Source: Paulinella micropora
Taxonomy: Eukaryota > Cercozoa > Imbricatea > Euglyphida
Direction: 5' to 3'
Length of the DNA stretch: 23,779 nt
Assembly (NCBI GenBank): GCA_009731375.1
Contig: BJOX01000027.1
Coordinates: 1,456,475-1,480,253 of the forward strand
A model generated the notes under the pieces. The model saw only the letters and a list, made by a program, of their open reading frames with translations. It did not search any database and was not told where the DNA came from. Numbering within the stretch: position 1 is the first letter of the stretch; the number at the start of each line of letters is the position of its first letter. Positions 9,367 through 16,786 of the stretch are shown here, piece by piece. Both the position numbers and the translations under genes were made by a program.

Positions 9367-10613
9367 TGATCTTCAATAAAATTAACTATGACACTTACAT
9401 TTCCTCCACTATTATTAGAAATAGCCTTTTGTAAAAATGTTAGATTTTCGCCAGGAGAGAGTTGAATGTCGTAAGTTCGCAGGTCAATAAGCTGGCTAGA
9501 AGTAGAATTAACATAAAGTTTAAGGATGACATCCGTTATAGTGGCACCACCTAGGGCAGTCGCACTGGTGTCCTTTGATACGATTGAAGTTTTGGCATCA
9601 ATATCAACAAAGTTCTCACCCGTAAGTGTTCCAGTCGTTTTCACAATTCGCACTATATTGACTTTATTATCTTCGTTTGAGATGCTCACGAGAGTTGGAT
9701 AAACTATTGAATAATTGGTCGCAACACCACCAAAAGTTGCTTTATTTTTTATGCTGAGAATTGGGCTTTCAGTGATGTTCGCCGCCTTATTTCCTTCCGC
9801 TTCATTTGATATGCTTGAATTAATAGTGTTGGTGCCTTCAACAAACAAACCGACACTAGCTGTTTTTAGAATTTGGACACCATCACCCACAGCATAATTA
9901 GATATATTAGCGGAGAAGGGTAAAGTCGTATTCCGCAGACTAACTCCAGTATGAGCATTCGCATACTTGATAGTGTGTATTAATTGAAATTCGCCAGTCT
10001 CTGGGTTCTCAATTGAAAACCTTATAGCGCCAAAGCCCAAGTATTGAAATTGAATTTGAAATACATTTCCCTTCGTCCAGTCTAGATCGGGCATATCTCC
10101 TGTTCCATCACAAGGGTCATCCCAGTCTGCTTGTGGTATGAAGTTGTCATCTCCTGCTATTGAATGGAGGATGAGCATTCCGTCCTCATTATCTTTCCAA
10201 AAATAGAAACCGTTGTTGCCATCACTTTCTCCTATTCCAATAAATGAACGATAATCTTTGGTTTCATCTGTTTCCCATAAGGCTGTAAAGCGACACAGGA
10301 CACCCATACCCGTTCTGTATTTTATTCTTTTTTTGCTCGTCAATACAGCATTAGCATTAGTCTTTCCTTCTGTTTCTAATTTAGCCATATTTGTATCAAA
10401 TGAAACGGTCGCCTTTGTTTCTGTTTTCGTCCATATTCGTGTATTAACTGTGTAGGGAAAGATTTCCTGTAATACTGGTGTTAATGAGCTGGTTAATGTT
10501 TCACCAAAGGCGGTTTTCATATTGTTGGTTTCAATGTGCCCATCGTATCCGACTTTGACATTTACGAAGTCTCCGTCTGGATTTTGTGCTATCAAATTTC
10601 TCTGGTGAGACAT
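9363..10613 (-). CDS. Putative virion surface/structural protein, 416 aa
   Basis: A 416-aa, beta-rich protein without Cys-rich or membrane segments. A central segment around residues 85-135 (KKRIKYRTGMGVLCRF, FIGIGESDGNNGFYFW) matches a pattern I associate with structural or fibre-like proteins of marine phages and large DNA viruses: a RIKYRxGxGxxxRFTA stretch followed by GIGxxDG. The C-terminal third is Thr/Ser/Asn/Val-rich. It follows the major capsid gene in the same orientation, which supports a virion role. The start ATG has a leader hairpin and an upstream ATATAG box; the stop codon lies in a G/C palindrome. No enzymatic motif is seen, and the precise function is unknown. Confidence 0.65.
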   Translation of the reverse strand: MSHQRNLIAQNPDGDFVNVKVGYDGHIETNNMKTAFGETLTSSLTPVLQEIFPYTVNTRIWTKTETKATVSFDTNMAKLETEGKTNANAVLTSKKRIKYRTGMGVLCRFTALWETDETKDYRSFIGIGESDGNNGFYFWKDNEDGMLILHSIAGDDNFIPQADWDDPCDGTGDMPDLDWTKGNVFQIQFQYLGFGAIRFSIENPETGEFQLIHTIKYANAHTGVSLRNTTLPFSANISNYAVGDGVQILKTASVGLFVEGTNTINSSISNEAEGNKAANITESPILSIKNKATFGGVATNYSIVYPTLVSISNEDNKVNIVRIVKTTGTLTGENFVDIDAKTSIVSKDTSATALGGATITDVILKLYVNSTSSQLIDLRTYDIQLSPGENLTFLQKAISNNSGGNVSVIVNFIEDQ

Positions 10614-10615
10614 AT

Positions 10616-10679
10616 TAGGAGCTTTTTTTACAAAAAACCTCCTACAACCTCAAAAAATGTTTTGTGTAAATTCCTATAT
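10616..10679 (-). promoter_or_regulatory. Leader hairpin and ATATAG box upstream of the 416-aa gene
   Basis: TAGGAG-c-TTTTTT...AAAAAA-c-CTCCTA (10616-10644) forms a long hairpin just before the minus-strand ATG. An ATATAG hexamer (10679-10674) lies about 60 bases upstream of that ATG. The core CACAAAACATTTT in this leader also occurs upstream of the integrase gene (about 21497-21509). Confidence 0.45.
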
Positions 10680-10734
10680 TATCAAAAAAATAAATTAACT
10701 TTCAAAAATTAATTACTACCTCTTACCTAACTGG

Positions 10735-10759
10735 CGGGGGTGCGGGGGCTTCCCCCTGC
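10735..10759 (-). repeat. G/C palindrome family, copy at 3' end of major capsid gene
   Basis: GGGGGTGCGGGGGCTTCCCC plus TGC; the GCGGGGG arm (10742-10748) pairs with CCCCTGC with one G-T wobble. The capsid TAG stop (10761-10759) starts at the edge of the stem. Confidence 0.8.
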
Positions 10760-12407
10760 TAAGTCTTAATAATTTCAATACCCCTTATAATAACATCTTG
10801 TTGAAGGATGGCAAAAGTGTAGTGATTGAGGTTGTTTCCAGCAGTAGTAGAAACGAACTCATATCGTCGCTCGGTGTCAAGACTCAGACCAGACTTTTCA
10901 TAACCTTCAACATTCTTCTCGTGAAGTGGGCGGTTGTTATCCCAGTAATCAACATGGAACCAGTTATACTTATAGATATCAGAGTTCAAAATAGCACTTC
11001 CCTTCAACTTATCCTTCAAAATCATATAGTCTTCGTTATCAGAAGTATCAATGTCAAATTGCTGCATTCTACTACCATCCATAGTTGTATAATAAGTTGT
11101 AATTTTAGTGTCGTTTCTATGGTCGTTATCAAAAGAAGTAGAAGAGCTTTCGCTGTTGTGAAAAGCAGAAGTATAGATACGACGAATTCTTTCACCCTGG
11201 GCCCTATTCATTTTTACCACAAAGTTCTGATTACCAGTTCCAAGGTTGTGCTTCCACGAGATAGGATATTCAATAGTAAATCTAAAACCTTCACCAGCGA
11301 TTTTGCTTTGAACTCCAAGGATGACATTTGGGTCTGTTTCAACCGCGAGAAACAAGTTCAAATTTGAAACAACAGCACCAGTAGCACCAATTGCAGCACC
11401 TTCAGCAATGTTAGTGGCACTGGTTCCCGTAAACATAGTTCTACTAGTTCCTTCCCATACAATTCGCATATCCATAATTTCATTAAAACCAAGTGTTTTA
11501 TCAATTTCAAAAATAGTTCCAAAAATCATACCCAAAGGCAATTTAACATTGATAACTGGTGTGCTATCAGCGGTATTGACGGCAGTAGCAGCACCCTGAA
11601 TTGCTCCGACTTCAAAATACTTGGCCTCCTCATAAGCTACATTAACAAATGAACCTCCTACTCCGTTATAACTATTCAAAAGGTCATTGTGGCGACGAGC
11701 ACTCATTGACGGGAGATTTACCAAAGTCTTAACACTATCGCCGACAGCATTGATAGCGGCGATAATCTCATCCTTCTTATCACCAGCATCAGTTGCTTGA
11801 ATCCGTAGAGTTCCGAATGTAGCAGCACCAGGAGCGANNNNNNNNNNCTATCACCAGCATCAGTTGCTTGAATTCGTAGAGTTCCGAATGTAGCAGCACC
11901 AGGAGCGACAGCGGCAGCATTACTTGCAGCTGGATAATATCTTGAAGCAATATTCAAAGTAGCATCATTAAGCACATTACATTTTTGAAGCATCGCACCA
12001 CTAGAAACACCAGCACCGTGGTTCTCCAAAGACATATACTTATCATAACTGATTTCAGGCTTCCAAATCATTTTAGTGTAATTTCCAACATGTTGAAGAT
12101 TACACAAATACTGCCCGCTTCGGCTTCGCAATTCAATACTTCTAATCATAGACAAGCAATCCATAAAGATACGATTAGCATTGTTCTGTCCTGGGTTTCG
12201 TGCTGTGTAAGTAAATCGCAACACACTACGAGCGAGGTTCAGCGGGCGAGTAGGGATTTCAAATGTGCTTTCATTACCTCCCGCAGTGGTGAGAGTAATA
12301 TTCGCCGACCCTTCACGGCTGGTAAGTTTGTTTAATTCATATTTTCCCTTCAACAGTTCTTTAGGTTGGTGGTCTCATTCTTGACCATATCCATATTGAG
12401 ACGGCAT
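10759..12407 (-). pseudogene. MCP: Polinton-type major capsid protein (predicted double jelly-roll), early stop and internal gap
   Basis: Predicted hexon-like major capsid protein. The frame starts with ATG at 12407 (MPSQYGYGQE), meets an in-frame TGA at 12377-12375 (codon 11), then runs open to a 10-N gap at 11838-11847. After the gap the same protein continues in a shifted frame to 10759. The gap is flanked by two near-identical ~60-base copies, so the shift is probably an assembly artefact. Counting the duplicate once, the product after the TGA is about 500 aa, a usual size for this family. Features include KGKYELNKLTSREG near the N-terminus, a middle Ala/Gly-rich loop and a beta-rich C-terminal half with ARRHNDLL and SWKHNLGTGNQNF. 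Assignment rests on size, composition and position between the structural genes and penton; I did not verify the fold. Initiation at the later TTG codons would not be expected in a eukaryotic host. Confidence 0.8.
11779..11910. other. 10-N assembly gap with ~60-bp duplicated flanks
   Basis: About 11778-11837 and 11848-11909 carry the same ~60 bases on either side of N(10), with one substitution (AATCCG against AATTCG) and one base missing at the junction. This is the usual footprint of two overlapping contig ends, or two haplotypes, that were not merged. It is not likely to be a biological repeat. Confidence 0.85.
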
Positions 12408-12490
12408 TTTTTCTTTTTTCCGAAGTTTTTGGTTGCAAAGATTTTTCAAAAGGTTCTATATCTTATGGATAAAAAAATAAATAATTATAA
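12408..12490 (-). promoter_or_regulatory. Upstream region of major capsid gene with ATATAG box
   Basis: An AT-rich leader before the capsid ATG. The hexamer ATATAG (12461-12456) lies about 49 bases upstream, the same box found before five other genes of the element. A promoter role is inferred. Confidence 0.4.
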
Positions 12491-12492
12491 TA

Positions 12493-13308
12493 TTATCGGC
12501 TTTTCAACAAATTGAAAAATGAGGTAAATAAATCAAAATAATTCGTTTCACGGTAAATTAACAATGTCATAACAATACCCAACCCGTTTAGGTTAATCGG
12601 TTGGTCGTTTTCGTGAGTTAAGTAAAACCTAAATACATTGTTTGAATTGGCGGACAGTCTTTTGCCGTATTCGCTTCCAGACCCATCGTAGATAACAGAG
12701 CCGAACGGGATTTCATTTGCGGTGTATATTTCTTGGAGCACGTGATTATCACCTTCCCCCACGAGGTCGCTTTGTAGATACAATGTTTTTTCGCCCGTCA
12801 AGATTATGACATTTGGGGACCTAATGGTATTATTAGCGAAGAAGTAAGTAGAGGACCGTTCAAACCCCATAATTTCGTGGATACGAGTTTCGTCATCAAA
12901 CACAAACCGCGGTTGAATGTTAATGGGATTGTTCGCCACGGTAAATAATAACTTGCCATCTTCTGGGTCAGTGTTCGTGTTGTTGCTTGTTATTGCATAT
13001 GTAAGGCCGTTTGGGCTTTCTGCGGTTAGCACCTCGGCTAGCTTCTGTCTTAGGTTATTCATCGTGTAATTTCCCTCTGGTATCGTAATGACAGCCTCGT
13101 TGCCGTTTTCACTCAGAATAAAAGTGTTGTAAGGACTTGCCACAGAGTAATACGACTTCGGAACATAGATATGTAAAATTTTACAATGTGTCGGGTTGTC
13201 CAATCCTCTTAAATCCAAAGAGTGTGTAAAGTCGCTGTCTGTGCCGTTTATCCTGTTTTTGCTGTTTATGTAATAGATACCGCTACTTCGTCCTCCCTTA
13301 TATTCCAT
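12493..13308 (-). CDS. Penton / minor capsid protein (predicted single jelly-roll)
   Basis: A 271-aa protein with start MEYKGGRSSGIYYINSKNR. It has a beta-rich body containing FTHSLDLRGL, KILHIYVPKSYYSV, ITIPEGNYTMNNLRQKLAEV and IHEIMGFERSSTY. The pattern of an IPEGNYT-NLRQKL stretch followed by hIMGF is characteristic, in my reading, of Polinton, virophage and large-DNA-virus penton-like minor capsid proteins. It lies directly upstream of the major capsid gene, the usual arrangement. The ATG is immediately preceded by a GTAGGG palindrome with a leader nearly identical to that of the integrase gene. A hairpin TTTTCAA-CAAA-TTGAAAA (12501-12518) sits in its last codons. The gene is intact. Confidence 0.8.
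   Translation of the reverse strand: MEYKGGRSSGIYYINSKNRINGTDSDFTHSLDLRGLDNPTHCKILHIYVPKSYYSVASPYNTFILSENGNEAVITIPEGNYTMNNLRQKLAEVLTAESPNGLTYAITSNNTNTDPEDGKLLFTVANNPINIQPRFVFDDETRIHEIMGFERSSTYFFANNTIRSPNVIILTGEKTLYLQSDLVGEGDNHVLQEIYTANEIPFGSVIYDGSGSEYGKRLSANSNNVFRFYLTHENDQPINLNGLGIVMTLLIYRETNYFDLFTSFFNLLKSR
12501..12518 (-). terminator. AT-type hairpin at 3' end of penton gene
   Basis: A perfect 7-bp stem TTTTCAA/TTGAAAA with a CAAA loop, a few codons before the stop. It resembles the other gene-end hairpins in the element. A transcript-end role is inferred. Confidence 0.4.
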
Positions 13309-13309
13309 T

Positions 13310-13332
13310 GTAGGGACACCCTACGACCCGAC
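13310..13332 (-). repeat. G/C palindrome family, copy in penton leader
   Basis: GTAGGG-ACA-CCCTAC (13310-13324) with flanking CGACCC ends one base before the penton ATG. On the minus strand the 28 bases through ATGGA (13331-13304) are identical to 21556-21583 before the integrase. Confidence 0.85.
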
Positions 13333-13371
13333 TTTTTGGATATATAATAGAAAATATATTTTTTTTGTTTT

Positions 13372-13395
13372 TACATCTATCGATGTAGTCGATAA
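13372..13395. repeat. TACATC-GATGTA palindrome, copy 1
   Basis: TACATC-TATC-GATGTA followed by GTCGATAA; a near-identical unit occurs at 16382-16405. Both copies lie between the stop of one minus-strand gene and the start of the next. Confidence 0.65.
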
Positions 13396-13412
13396 TTACT
13401 TTAAACCACTTG

Positions 13413-13437
13413 TGGGGTTGCGGGGGATTGCCCCTGC
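13413..13437 (-). repeat. G/C palindrome family, copy at 3' end of protease gene
   Basis: GGGGTTGCGGGGGATTGCCCC plus TGC; arms 13420-13426 and 13431-13437. The protease TAG stop (13439-13437) begins at the stem. Confidence 0.8.
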
Positions 13438-14069
13438 TAAATAAAAGTATCAAAACCATATCCATTCTGCGATTTCAACTCCTCCGCCTCCTTTTCTTTC
13501 AAATCAGTCCATCCACTGGCGAATTTAAAACGGGTTCCTTTCGCCCGCTCTAAAAGAAAACGCATTGAGTGCCATCCGCAGGTATCCGAGGTGTCGCTTT
13601 GTTGTTTAACTTGATTAACCTTCATTAATAAATAACTATCAGGACGGCTTTTATCTAACAGCTGTTTCATCTGGTGTTGGAAAAGTTCAGTCGGCTCATA
13701 TTCGGCTAGCGGGTCATACACTGCAACAGCCCTGTCTCCTTTCAAAGAAATCCAAACAGCTATCCAGTGTGAGCCACCTTGATTATGGCGGTCCAAGTTC
13801 ATTATGAAGCCGTATCGCTTTCTACTTCCTGGGTTCAAAGTGTTGAGCTGGTCGCTTGGAACTGTGCCGAGAAACCACTTATGTTTTTTCATAATCTCAT
13901 TTATTTCGTGTGTCATTAGACCTCTGTATGGGCCTTCGTCCCCTACAACCCCTAAGCCTGTGATATTTTCTAAGGGTGGTGGTTGCTCTTCTGGCGGTTG
14001 TGTCTCTTGTGCGGATACTTCATCTGGGGGTGCGGGGGCTTGCCCCTGCGGTGGTGCTTGTTGTTTCAC
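13437..14069 (-). CDS. PRO: Adenain-like cysteine protease (Ulp1 fold)
   Basis: Predicted maturation protease that cleaves capsid and core precursors. Counting from the GTG at 14069, the catalytic set is His101 (GGSHWIAVW), Asp119 (AVYDPLAE), Gln157 and Cys164 (SDTCGWHS). The Gln-to-Cys distance of 7 matches adenovirus adenain. The N-terminal ~35 residues are Pro/Gln/Glu-rich and include QGQAPAPP, encoded by a G/C palindrome. No ATG opens this frame. It stays open upstream to the 7-C run at about 14133-14139, where the basic coiled-coil frame ends with the same QGQAPAPP peptide. The two are therefore probably one original gene (13437-15063) split by a frame break, or read by ribosomal slippage. 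The catalytic domain itself is intact. Confidence 0.85.
   Translation of the reverse strand: MKQQAPPQGQAPAPPDEVSAQETQPPEEQPPPLENITGLGVVGDEGPYRGLMTHEINEIMKKHKWFLGTVPSDQLNTLNPGSRKRYGFIMNLDRHNQGGSHWIAVWISLKGDRAVAVYDPLAEYEPTELFQHQMKQLLDKSRPDSYLLMKVNQVKQQSDTSDTCGWHSMRFLLERAKGTRFKFASGWTDLKEKEAEELKSQNGYGFDTFI
14026..14050 (-). repeat. G/C palindrome family, copy inside protease coding sequence
   Basis: GGGGGTGCGGGGGCTTGCCC plus CTGC; arms at 14032-14038 and 14043-14049. Within the protease frame it encodes part of a QGQAPAPP linker peptide. Confidence 0.8.
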
Positions 14070-14127
14070 TTCTGGGTTTGTCAGCTCAAATATTAGCTGT
14101 TTAGCCTCGGGTGAATTAGGGGTCTGC

Positions 14128-15063
14128 TTATCGGGGGGGTGCGGGGGCTTGCCCCTGCGGTTGTTTTGTCTGCGGTGTTTTCTTTTCTGTTGCCTTAGTT
14201 TCTTTTACGAGCTTATCTAGTTTGTCCCAGCCGTCCTCAGGAGAAGTTATGTTTTCGGTAAATTTTTGAGTGTATAACCATTGTTTCAATGTCTCGGAAT
14301 AATTTTTCTTTTTACCTTGTGGTTTTACAATTTTAATATCAATGCCTGCTTTTATGAGTCTGGATACTACTACGATGTGATTTTTAGGTTTTCCAGTATT
14401 TTTTCGTTTTAATCTCACACCATCTGAAAACATAGCATCAATAATTCTGTTTCTCTTTTCGTCTTCCAAATCTTTTGCTTGCTTATTTACTTCATCAGTT
14501 ATATCCGTTATTCCACTTGGAGATGATTGTGGATTGGTTTTTTTTGGTGTTTTTTCTTCAATAGGTGCGGTTAAAAGTCCTTGCTTAGTTCTCCGCTCTA
14601 CCTGTAATTCCTTAATAAGTCGTTGCTCTTTCCTGAGTTCTCGGTCCTTTTCATCCTGTCTTTCTTTTATGTCGGCTAATTCTTTGCGGTGTTGCCTCTT
14701 CCTTTCCTGGTCTTTTTCTTCAATGTCCGCTTTCTCCTTCTTGTCTATGGCTTCTATCTTTTCATATTTCTCCTGTTTTAGTTTATCTAAGTGGTCTTGA
14801 ATAGCCATCCTTGTATTTTGCTCAATCTCGGACAGGCTTTGAACTTTTTTCAGTTTGCTTTTGTCTTTATGGGTCGGCCACGGTTTCTTTGCTTTTGACC
14901 TTCCCAGGTATTTCAAAAAAAGTTTAACTATTTGAAGAGTGCTCATATCTTGCGTTTTCTTACCAAAATTCAAATAATGCCTTTTCTTCAAATGAATGAT
15001 GTATGGTTTCCCATTCTTAGTTCTATAAACTCGTGGCGGTCTTACCTTGCGATTTTTTGCCAT
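14128..15063 (-). CDS. Basic coiled-coil protein, probable N-terminal part of the protease polyprotein
   Basis: A 311-aa ORF starting with ATG. Residues 8-32 (RPPRVYRTKNGKPYIIHLKK...) form a compact basic N-terminal motif of the kind seen in Polinton-like and large-virus structural proteins. Residues ~85-165 are a strongly charged coiled coil (repeated EK/DK/ER heptads), and residues ~215-285 form a folded basic region (RLKRKNTGKPKNHIVVVSRL...). It ends in a Pro/Gln linker followed by a stop just past the 7-C run. The protease frame begins exactly there, so this is likely the N-terminal portion of one larger protein whose C-terminus is the protease. No enzymatic motif is seen. It could serve as a scaffold or core-binding region. 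Confidence 0.65.
   Translation of the reverse strand: MAKNRKVRPPRVYRTKNGKPYIIHLKKRHYLNFGKKTQDMSTLQIVKLFLKYLGRSKAKKPWPTHKDKSKLKKVQSLSEIEQNTRMAIQDHLDKLKQEKYEKIEAIDKKEKADIEEKDQERKRQHRKELADIKERQDEKDRELRKEQRLIKELQVERRTKQGLLTAPIEEKTPKKTNPQSSPSGITDITDEVNKQAKDLEDEKRNRIIDAMFSDGVRLKRKNTGKPKNHIVVVSRLIKAGIDIKIVKPQGKKKNYSETLKQWLYTQKFTENITSPEDGWDKLDKLVKETKATEKKTPQTKQPQGQAPAPPR
14133..14159 (-). repeat. G/C palindrome family, copy at end of basic coiled-coil ORF
   Basis: Near-identical to the copy at 14026-14050, but with a longer G run (7 at 14133-14139). It encodes the final QGQAPAPP of the upstream frame, and the run coincides with the frame break. Confidence 0.8.
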
Positions 15064-15139
15064 CTTATTGTATATTATATTGAAAAAAATATATAAAGTT
15101 AATTTAAATCACACTGCGAGGGGTTTTTGCGAGCAAAAA

Positions 15140-15155
15140 GCTCAACTCGTTGAGC
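15140..15155 (-). terminator. Hairpin downstream of small basic core-like gene
   Basis: GCTCAAC-TC-GTTGAGC is a perfect 7-bp stem that begins 3 bases past the stop of the 15159-15479 gene. It resembles the other gene-end hairpins of the element. Confidence 0.5.
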
Positions 15156-15158
15156 ATT

Positions 15159-15479
15159 TTAAAATTTAAGTGCCCCACGGCCTCGTTGCTTGCCGTATCC
15201 CATATCGCTCGCAACCTTTTGAACTTTGCCAGCATAAGGAACACCAACTCTATCCAAAGCACCAGCAAAGCGAGAGATTGTTTTGTCCTTTTTCAAATAG
15301 TTATTAATATTCCTAAATGTATTGCCGACCTTTTCCCAGTTTATTTTACCTCCCTTTTGACCAGCACCCTTTTGTTTCTTGCGACCAGTTTTCTTTTTTC
15401 CGCCCGCCATTGTGTTTGAGTTTCTTGTTATTTTTCCGACTGTTGGAACGACTTCAACCCTTGTTGTTTTTACGACCAT
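15159..15479 (-). CDS. Small basic, Gly-rich protein, possible core/minor virion protein
   Basis: A 106-aa protein. Residues 1-23 are followed by MAGGKKKTGRKKQKGAGQ (24-41), very Lys/Gly-rich, then an amphipathic segment (NTFRNINNYLKKDKTISRFAG) and a C-terminal GYGKQRGRGALKF. Charge and size resemble adenovirus core or minor proteins (pX/pVII or pVI-like), and adintoviruses and Polintons carry such genes near the ATPase. MAGG-K fits the adenain cleavage pattern (M/I/L)-x-G-G-x, so the first 27 residues could be removed by the element's own protease. Alternatively translation may start at Met24 (15410). It is flanked by the basic coiled-coil gene and the ATPase, all on minus. Identity is inferred from composition and context only. 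Confidence 0.65.
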   Translation of the reverse strand: MVVKTTRVEVVPTVGKITRNSNTMAGGKKKTGRKKQKGAGQKGGKINWEKVGNTFRNINNYLKKDKTISRFAGALDRVGVPYAGKVQKVASDMGYGKQRGRGALKF

Positions 15480-15512
15480 TATAATATATGAAAAAAAATA
15501 ATTAAATATAAA

Positions 15513-16334
15513 TTACAAAAATCGCTTATTGAAATTTTGCCTCAGTTCGTCCGATACCGCATCCACATACAAAAAGTTAAATCGTTCTTTGGTAGCCTCG
15601 TGGTATTTTTCAATGAAGTATTCTAAATCATATCCAAGGTCCAGATGCTTATACACGAGTTCTATTTTATCCTGAGACTGTCCTGGAAAAATAAGAAGGT
15701 AGTCCAGCTGTTTAATAGCCTCAGGTTTTAGGTCGTTCAGATATTGCGAACTCATAATCACCTTACTTTTATAATGGCGATTTTTTTTACATAAATCGCT
15801 AACTGATTTATCTCTGAGCCCGCTACCCAAATCATCTAACACGAACACGACTTCTGGTGTGATGTATTTGCTCGGTCTCTCCACCTTTTCGCCTCCCTCC
15901 TTTTTTTCCTCTTTTCCAAAATATAAAAACTTAGGCTTTTCTACTTCATCCTTCCCATCCTGAATGATTTCGCCTTCTTCTTGCTCTTCGTCTGGCTTGT
16001 TGAGCTTGTCCAACTCGTAATCAATCACACTGTATCCGTCCGTTTTCAAGTATGTATATATAGCCAATGGATTGCCTTTCTTCTTAAAGTGCTTAACCAT
16101 TTCTTTGTAAATGTTGTCCTTATGTATTGTGCTGGCGATAATAACAATCCTCGTTTTTCTGTCAGTTGTTCGTTTCAGGATTTCAAACAGTGCTGTCGTC
16201 TTGCCACTCTTCTTGCGAGCGAGAAGAAAAATATTGGCATACGGTTCATCAAATAACTTATATCCTTTTGCCAACTTGTCTCCATCTCCGTTTTGCTTGA
16301 CTGGTTTCACCTTTACATTATTGATTTTCTCCAT
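15513..16334 (-). CDS. ATP: Genome-packaging ATPase (A32/FtsK-HerA type)
   Basis: Predicted motor that pumps the genome into the capsid; 273 aa from ATG at 16334. Walker A is LLARKKSGKTTAL (about 38-50), Walker B is EVVFVLDDLG (161-170), and a sensor-like IMSSQYLNDL lies at 193-202, the order and size of the Polinton/virophage/NCLDV A32-like family. Residues ~113-152 are an acidic Glu/Lys-rich insert between the motifs that is probably a surface loop. An ATATAG box lies directly upstream of the ATG. It is an intact gene inside the structural block, as in other Polintons. Confidence 0.92.
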   Translation of the reverse strand: MEKINNVKVKPVKQNGDGDKLAKGYKLFDEPYANIFLLARKKSGKTTALFEILKRTTDRKTRIVIIASTIHKDNIYKEMVKHFKKKGNPLAIYTYLKTDGYSVIDYELDKLNKPDEEQEEGEIIQDGKDEVEKPKFLYFGKEEKKEGGEKVERPSKYITPEVVFVLDDLGSGLRDKSVSDLCKKNRHYKSKVIMSSQYLNDLKPEAIKQLDYLLIFPGQSQDKIELVYKHLDLGYDLEYFIEKYHEATKERFNFLYVDAVSDELRQNFNKRFL

Positions 16335-16381
16335 CACTATATTTTAATTAACCGAGAAATAGTTATGAATTTTTTAATACA

Positions 16382-16405
16382 TACATCTACCGATGTAGTC
16401 GGTAA
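16382..16405. repeat. TACATC-GATGTA palindrome, copy 2
   Basis: TACATC-TACC-GATGTA followed by GTCGGTAA, matching 13372-13395 except for two substitutions (TATCG/TACCG and CGAT/CGGT) that compensate to keep an extended inner pairing. It lies in the short spacer between the 122-aa gene and the ATPase gene. Confidence 0.65.
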
Positions 16406-16409
16406 CATT

Positions 16410-16422
16410 GTTGCTACGCAAC
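16410..16422 (-). terminator. Hairpin enclosing the stop codon of the 122-aa gene
   Basis: GTTG-CTACG-CAAC; the minus-strand TAG stop (16416-16414) is in the loop. It is short but in the same position as the other stop-codon hairpins. Confidence 0.4.
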
Positions 16423-16782
16423 GAATTCCAAACAAATAACAATTCTTCCAGCTAGTTGGTCGGTCTCAATATTTCCGCTGTCTGTTTTAAGCACTTTAAA
16501 CGTGTATTGCCCGTCGGTCCAACCTACCGTTCCCAAGTTGTAGCCGAGATTTGAAATGTTTGCGATGTTGCTGTCTGCGAATGTGCCAATAATACCAATG
16601 CGGTCCATATAAAGGATTTTTGTTTTCGTTTCCGATGTATCATTCGTGTAGTGGATAAACTTAACATTCATTCTGGTTGGTGTAAAGTTCATTTGAATGT
16701 TTTTGTCAAATGTCTTGCTACCATTAACCCCGCCTGGAAAATCATTACTTAGAAAAATAATCTTTTGGTATTTATAGTCCAT
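16414..16782 (-). CDS. Conserved-looking small protein, 122 aa, unknown
   Basis: A 122-aa ATG-started ORF with beta-strand-like alternation (KIIFLSNDF, VKFIHYTND, RIVICLEFVA) and no Cys or membrane segments. It lies just upstream of the ATPase in the structural block. Its compact beta-rich form would suit a minor virion or cement protein, but nothing identifies it. Its start lies 4 bases from the start of a plus-strand Cys-rich ORF. Confidence 0.6.
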   Translation of the reverse strand: MDYKYQKIIFLSNDFPGGVNGSKTFDKNIQMNFTPTRMNVKFIHYTNDTSETKTKILYMDRIGIIGTFADSNIANISNLGYNLGTVGWTDGQYTFKVLKTDSGNIETDQLAGRIVICLEFVA

Positions 16783-16786
16783 TGTG

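Noticed and set aside
5512-12407. Alternative genetic code (TGA or TAA read as sense)
   Set aside because: The charged-protein gene ends with TGA and several other genes end with TAA, and both stop types interrupt the polymerase. Simple decay or error explains them better.
14534-14800. Plus-strand Ser/Cys/Phe-rich ORF opposite the coiled-coil gene
   Set aside because: It is the antisense shadow of Lys/Glu-rich codons; no motif and no leader.
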